From Treponema sp. (GTDB lineage Bacteria; Spirochaetota; Spirochaetia; Treponematales; Breznakiellaceae), in the NCBI GenBank assembly GCA_031270205.1, contig JAISYA010000166.1:1-8874 (forward strand): a DNA stretch of 8,874 nt, in the 5' to 3' direction. A program made the position numbers and the translations under genes. Of this stretch, positions 4,669 through 8,874 are shown in pieces; within the stretch, counting starts at the first letter, position 1; each line of letters begins with the position of its first letter. A model generated the notes under the pieces. That model was not told the origin of the DNA. It saw only the letters and a list, made by a program, of their open reading frames with translations, and ran no database searches.

Positions 4669-7005
4669 ATGAGTGATTATCTTGATCCCAATAACGAGGA
4701 ATTACTCAAGGACTTTTTCAGCGAAGCGCAGATGCAGGCGGATACGCTGGAACAGAATATACTGGTCCTTGAGAACGAGGGCGCCAATAAAGACGCGGTG
4801 GACGAGATTTTCCGGGCGGCGCATACCCTGAAAGGCGGTTCCGCTACCGTTGAAATGATGGAATTGTCCCATTTTACCCACCTCGTAGAGGATGTGCTGG
4901 ACGCTATCCGCTCGGATCAACTGGCAGTCAACGAGGACGTGGTAGACACCCTGCTCTCCGCCATTGACGTGATCAAAGCAATGCTGGAACAGCGGATGAA
5001 CGGCGCGGTCTATCAGGAGGATACCTCCCGGATTGAGGGCCGCCTTTCGGCCCTGCTGCCCGAAGGTTCCGCCCGCAAAAAGGGAGCGGCAAAAACGCCT
5101 GTCAAACCTGCCGCGGCCCCTGCTCCGGCGTCTCCCCCGCCCGCCGCAAAACCGGCCGCCGGTTCCGGCGCTCTTACCGAAGAGGAAATCACCGAGCTTA
5201 AGGAAGCCGTTGAGGGCGGTATGCCGATCTACCGGGTTTCGGTCAAGTTCGATGAAAACAGTCTGATGAATACCGTGGGCGGTATTCAGGTCTACGCGGT
5301 CCTCAAGGACGACAGCACGATACTCAAAACATCGCCTGACTTTGAGCAGCTTTACGAGGACAATTTTTTCCCTTCTGTTGATTATTACATCGCTTCCCGG
5401 AAAAAGCCTGAGGATATAAAGAAATCGGTTATTCTTCCCGATGTGAGTCTTGACGCGGTTGTTACCGATATTGCCGCTCTGGTTCCCGCGCCTAAAGCGG
5501 CGGCCCCGGCAGCAGCGCCCGCCGCGCCCGTCCCGCCGCCCAAAGCCGCGCCCGTTGCGGCGCCGGAGGCTTCCAAAGCGGCCGCTGCGGAAGACGCCAA
5601 AAAAGCGGGCAAGGAAGCGGGTTCCATTCTCCGCGTGGACTCCAAACGGATCGACGACCTGCTTAACCTGGTCTCCGAAACGGTTATCACCAAGGCGACT
5701 TTCAACCAGATCAGCCTTCAGTTCAACGATATGGTTGTCCTGTTACACGATATTGAGACCCAGTACCGGGAAAAAATAAAGAGCCTGTTTGACAGCCTGC
5801 CCGATTACCTTGAAGGCATCCAGGGCGGCAAATCCGTCAAGGACGTGCGCAAGGAGATCAACGAATCCTACGGGGATATTTTTTCCCTCTTTGACGGGTT
5901 CGAGGCGTCCTTCAAAAACAACATGGGTAAGTTCCGCTCCACCTCCCAGAACCTGGGCCGGATCACCGGCGAGCTTCAGGAAGGCGTTATGCGCATTCGT
6001 ATGGTGCCCATCAGCCAGATATTCAGCCGCTTCCCCCGCCTGGTGCGGGACCTCTCCAAGTCCCTCGACAAAAAGATCAACCTGGTCATCGAAGGCGAGG
6101 AAACGGAACTTGACAAGTCGGTTATCGAGGACCTCCTTGATCCGATCATGCACTCGGTGCGGAACTCTATCGACCACGGCATTGAATCCAGGGAAGAGCG
6201 CAAGGCGGCGGGCAAGCCCGAAGAAGGCATGGTACTCCTCAAGGCCACCAACGAAGGCAACATGATCGTCATTGAGATCTCCGACGACGGCAAGGGCATA
6301 GACGTTAACGCGGTCAAGGCGAAAGCCGTGGAGCGGGGACTCATCAGCCCCAACAAGATACTCACCGATGTGGAGGCCTTCGGCCTTATTTTTGAGCCGG
6401 GCTTTTCCACCGCCAGGCAAATTACCAGTATTTCAGGCCGCGGAGTGGGCCTTGACGTGGTACGCCGCCAGATCGACAAGCTCAACGGTACCGTAAACGT
6501 CAGCTCTGAACACGGCAAAGGCACCAAGTTTATCATCAAGCTGCCTCTTACCCTGGCGATTATTCAGGGCCTTCTGGTGCGGGTGGGCCAGGAGATTTAC
6601 TCCATCCCCATCACTTCGGTTATCGAGAGTCTGCGGATCAAGCCCGACGAGATTCAGATGATCGACAACTACGAGGTCTTCAATATCCGTAACGACGTCA
6701 TCTCCCTGCTCAGGCTCAACCGGCTCTTCGGCATCAAAACCGAGGAGCAGACGGATTATCACTTTATTGTCATCGTGGGTACAGCCGAAAAGAAAATGGG
6801 CTTCATGGTGGACAGCCTGATCGGTGAGGAAGACGTGGTGATCAAGCCTCTGCGGGATCAGTTTACCAATTCCCCGGGTATCGCCGGGGCTTCCATACTG
6901 GGGGATGGTTCGGTTTCCCTCATTATTGATGTCAGCCAACTTCTGGAATTGGGACTTAAAAAGGAGATGGAGCAGCGCCGAATCCGCGAAGCTTCAACAC
7001 GGTAG
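4669..7005 (+). CDS. cheA: Chemotaxis sensor histidine kinase CheA
   Basis: CheA autophosphorylates and passes phosphate to CheY in the chemoreceptor array. The chosen start gives 778 residues, beginning MSDYLDPNNEELLKDFF; an in-frame ATG at 4600 lies inside the RNase gene and would add a non-conserved tail. P1 (HPt) covers 1-110, with phospho-acceptor H52 in AAHTLKGGS. Ala/Pro linkers (137-165, 272-315) flank a P2-like domain (170-270). P3 runs from about 320 to 440 and is long: roughly 120 residues separate its start from RMVPI at 444-448, against about 70 in enteric CheA. P4 (ATPase) has the N box HSVRNSIDHG (H495, N499), G1 DDGKG (539-543) and G2 GRGVG (590-594). P5 (CheW-like) runs from about 635 to 778. 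No Shine-Dalgarno precedes the start, which may depend on coupling. The stop overlaps the ribosome-binding site of the next gene. Confidence 0.95.
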   Translation: MSDYLDPNNEELLKDFFSEAQMQADTLEQNILVLENEGANKDAVDEIFRAAHTLKGGSATVEMMELSHFTHLVEDVLDAIRSDQLAVNEDVVDTLLSAIDVIKAMLEQRMNGAVYQEDTSRIEGRLSALLPEGSARKKGAAKTPVKPAAAPAPASPPPAAKPAAGSGALTEEEITELKEAVEGGMPIYRVSVKFDENSLMNTVGGIQVYAVLKDDSTILKTSPDFEQLYEDNFFPSVDYYIASRKKPEDIKKSVILPDVSLDAVVTDIAALVPAPKAAAPAAAPAAPVPPPKAAPVAAPEASKAAAAEDAKKAGKEAGSILRVDSKRIDDLLNLVSETVITKATFNQISLQFNDMVVLLHDIETQYREKIKSLFDSLPDYLEGIQGGKSVKDVRKEINESYGDIFSLFDGFEASFKNNMGKFRSTSQNLGRITGELQEGVMRIRMVPISQIFSRFPRLVRDLSKSLDKKINLVIEGEETELDKSVIEDLLDPIMHSVRNSIDHGIESREERKAAGKPEEGMVLLKATNEGNMIVIEISDDGKGIDVNAVKAKAVERGLISPNKILTDVEAFGLIFEPGFSTARQITSISGRGVGLDVVRRQIDKLNGTVNVSSEHGKGTKFIIKLPLTLAIIQGLLVRVGQEIYSIPITSVIESLRIKPDEIQMIDNYEVFNIRNDVISLLRLNRLFGIKTEEQTDYHFIVIVGTAEKKMGFMVDSLIGEEDVVIKPLRDQFTNSPGIAGASILGDGSVSLIIDVSQLLELGLKKEMEQRRIREASTR

Positions 7006-7011
7006 GAACAC

Positions 7012-8352
7012 ATGGCAGCAGTAGTAAAAGATCTGGTCCAGGTAAACGCCGAATTACAGGAACAGAAAGAACGGGCCGATACCGTCGATTTCAAAATGGT
7101 TACTTTCTCTCTGGCGGGGAAAGACTACGGCGTGGACATTATGAACGTCAAGGAAATCGCCAAGGCCGATAAGTTTACCTATGTACCCAACGCCGCCTCT
7201 TTTGTGAAAGGCGTGTATAACCTCCGGGGCGACATTATCCCCATCATCGACTTTAGGACATTCTTCCACCTGCCCCAGGAAAAAAAAGAGGACGGTCAGG
7301 AGAATATGCTGATCCTCCATATCAACGATCAGGTTTACGGAACCATCGTTGACCGGATCGACAAAGTGGTGGGGCTTAACCAGGAAACGATTCAGCCGCC
7401 GCACCCGATCTTCGGGGACATCAATATCAAATATATCAGCGGCGTTGTGGAGAAGCAGGGGGACCTGTACATCATTCTCGACGTGGTGCGGATTTTTGCC
7501 CAGAACAAGGAAGACAAAAGCAAGGCTCAGACGATGGCGGGAGACGCCGGCGGCTTCTACGTGCCGCCTCCCCCGTCTCCGGAAGAACAGAGCCAGGAAC
7601 AGCAGCAGGCCGCCGAGGATACCGCCGTCGGCTTTATCAAGGAAAGCCTCTCCGCGCTCAGGCGCTTTAACATAACGCCGGTCAACGAGGCGTGGCTGCG
7701 CCGGCGTTTTGCCGAGTGGAGCATAGGCCGCTCAGGAGAGGACCTTCAGCTCAAAGGCGCTTCCGACGCCGAAGAATTTCTCGGTTCTTTCCATTCACCC
7801 TGCACCGGGGTTTTCTGGGACGACAACTATGCCGCCGCGGTAAAGAACGCTTTGCCGGATCTTCCTTCCAATAATATTCAGGTCTGGAATATAGGCTGCG
7901 GCAAGGGCTATGAAACTTTTTCATTTGCCTGTATACTAAAGCGCAGATATCCCGACGGGCATATCAAGATATGGGCCAATGACAATGACATCATGGCCAT
8001 AAGCGAAGCGCCGAATATGGTTTTTGACATTGACGAGGTCCCCGGATATTACCGGAGCTTCATGTCTAAAGGAAAGAACGGATATTCTTTCAATCAGGCT
8101 ATCAAGGATTCAATTGTTTTCGAGTATCATGATATACTGAACGATAATCCCCTGCCGGATTTGGACATAATCCTTGTTCGGGATGTTCTTTCGTTTCTTT
8201 TGGAAGAGGATCAAAACAAGCTGATCACCGGTTTCGGGGAGAAGCTGAAAAACCGGGGTTTGGCGATTCTGGGGCAAAATGAGGAGATATCCGGTGAAGG
8301 CTGGCATTCAGTGTCCGTCGGCCCGGTTTCAGCATTTTTACACAATGCATAA
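7012..8352 (+). CDS. cheW: CheW-CheR-like fusion, chemoreceptor array scaffold
   Basis: This is a 446-residue fusion. Residues 25-170 are CheW, with the hallmark NLRGDIIPIIDFR at 70-82; CheW couples receptors to CheA. A Pro/Glu/Gln-rich linker (183-203) leads to a CheR-like methyltransferase domain (205-446). That domain keeps the AdoMet-type motif WNIGCGKGYE (292-301) and an acidic ANDND (322-326), but at positions where CheR has an arginine (TxFFR) it has W269, and where CheR has RN (RNVxIYF) it has R390-D391. The pattern argues against normal receptor methylation. The same kind of CheW-CheR-like protein is known from Treponema denticola as a scaffold of its atypical arrays, as I recall. 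The start is supported by GGTAGGA (7001-7007), overlapping the cheA stop, 4 bases before the ATG. It is tightly packed between cheA and cheX, so co-transcription is likely. A separate, true CheR would be encoded elsewhere. Confidence 0.9.
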   Translation: MAAVVKDLVQVNAELQEQKERADTVDFKMVTFSLAGKDYGVDIMNVKEIAKADKFTYVPNAASFVKGVYNLRGDIIPIIDFRTFFHLPQEKKEDGQENMLILHINDQVYGTIVDRIDKVVGLNQETIQPPHPIFGDINIKYISGVVEKQGDLYIILDVVRIFAQNKEDKSKAQTMAGDAGGFYVPPPPSPEEQSQEQQQAAEDTAVGFIKESLSALRRFNITPVNEAWLRRRFAEWSIGRSGEDLQLKGASDAEEFLGSFHSPCTGVFWDDNYAAAVKNALPDLPSNNIQVWNIGCGKGYETFSFACILKRRYPDGHIKIWANDNDIMAISEAPNMVFDIDEVPGYYRSFMSKGKNGYSFNQAIKDSIVFEYHDILNDNPLPDLDIILVRDVLSFLLEEDQNKLITGFGEKLKNRGLAILGQNEEISGEGWHSVSVGPVSAFLHNA

Positions 8353-8369
8353 ATGAGAAGGAGTGTAGT

Positions 8370-8861
8370 ATGAGAGTCGACTATATAAACCCTTTTACCG
8401 TGTCTGCTTTTAGCGTTTTGAAAGACCTGTTTAAGGAGGTAAAGGACGCCGAGGTTAAGCAGGGGCAGATTTCCCTGAAATCTACCACCAAGACCATCAT
8501 GGGCGTTGCCGCGATGGTCGGCCTGGCCGGAGACGTGGAAGGGCGGGTTCTGCTCGATATGTCCAAGGAAACAGCGCTTGACGTGGCGGGAGTCATGAAC
8601 GGCGGTGAAAAATTCACCGTCTTTGATGAAATGGCCAAGGCTACCATCCAGGAGCTTGCCAATATCATTACCGCCCAGGCGGTTACCAAGCTTCACGATC
8701 TGGGCTTTAAATTCGACCTGACCCCGCCAGCCCTTTTTACCGGCGAAAACATGGAAGTTTCAACGAACCTTGGCGAAGTGGAAGCTCTCATCGTTCCTAT
8801 AGAATTGGGCATTCACGGAAAAATCGAGGTAAACATCGCTATTCGGGAACGGGTAAAATAG
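8370..8861 (+). CDS. cheX: CheY-P phosphatase CheX
   Basis: CheX dephosphorylates phospho-CheY and so ends the signal to the flagellar motors; spirochaetes use it in place of CheZ. The 163-residue protein begins MRVDYINPFTVSAF and shows the central helix with the ExxN catalytic pair, E95 and N98 in QELANII, at nearly the same residue numbers as the E96/N99 pair known in CheX of other bacteria. Its length is typical of the family. The start has a strong ribosome-binding site, AAGGAG (8358-8363), 6 bases before the ATG, and follows the cheW-cheR-like stop by 17 bp. The gene is complete, and only 13 bases follow it. In treponemes cheY comes next, which would complete the cheA-cheW-cheX-cheY operon; it lies outside the window. 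No terminator is visible after the stop, in line with continued transcription. Confidence 0.93.
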   Translation: MRVDYINPFTVSAFSVLKDLFKEVKDAEVKQGQISLKSTTKTIMGVAAMVGLAGDVEGRVLLDMSKETALDVAGVMNGGEKFTVFDEMAKATIQELANIITAQAVTKLHDLGFKFDLTPPALFTGENMEVSTNLGEVEALIVPIELGIHGKIEVNIAIRERVK

Positions 8862-8874
8862 CGGCGATTAACAG

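Noticed and set aside
5485..5610. Ala/Pro-rich repeated DNA in cheA as a repeat element
   Set aside because: It encodes the flexible interdomain linker of CheA, and low-complexity linkers at this place are normal for the family.
5743..6420. 225-codon minus-strand open frame opposite cheA
   Set aside because: It lies opposite the conserved P3 and P4 domains of CheA and mirrors their codon pattern. No independent evidence for a gene.

Overview
The window looks like a chromosomal segment of a Treponema-like spirochaete. The clearest sign is the gene order cheA, cheW-cheR-like fusion, cheX, which is the chemotaxis operon layout of treponemes, where cheY normally follows. Other signs are the relaxed lipobox, a CsgG-like protein ending in a spirochaete P13-like tail, and GC-rich coding sequence of the kind expected from the termite-gut treponemes rather than T. 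pallidum or T. denticola. The genus is inferred from gene content, not from a database match.

Layout. Positions 1-180 carry a plus-strand terminator-like hairpin, a perfect palindrome and a minus-strand terminator. On the minus strand come two envelope genes, transcribed from high to low coordinates: a secreted CsgG/LpoB-like protein (880-1785), then an LPP20-like lipoprotein (181-744) with its own near-consensus promoter at 826-854. From about 1786 to 2711 the DNA is AT-rich and accessory-looking. It holds palindromes and promoters, an intact XRE-family regulator (2063-2416), another hairpin, and the frameshifted C-terminal remnant of a TIR-like nucleotide-binding protein (2461-2641) of the type found as an effector in anti-phage systems. 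From 2712 the sequence becomes GC-rich, with a large RNB-family exoribonuclease (2712-4637), followed on the same strand by cheA (4669-7005), the cheW-cheR-like fusion (7012-8352) and cheX (8370-8861). The window ends 13 bases past cheX, so cheY is expected next but is not visible.

How the genes work together. CheA, the kinase, and the CheW part of the fusion form the core of the chemoreceptor array. The CheR-like half of the fusion keeps an AdoMet-type fold but has lost conserved CheR positions, which suits a structural role. CheX has the ExxN phosphatase motif and removes phosphate from CheY. The two minus-strand proteins are exported and probably act together in the envelope. The XRE gene and the TIR remnant suggest a defence or mobile module that has partly decayed.

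The items most worth a second look are the TIR remnant, the compound palindromes in the 1800-2015 control region, the recurring hairpins with an AAAACTGA core, the CsgG plus P13-like fusion, and the altered active-site positions of the CheR-like domain.
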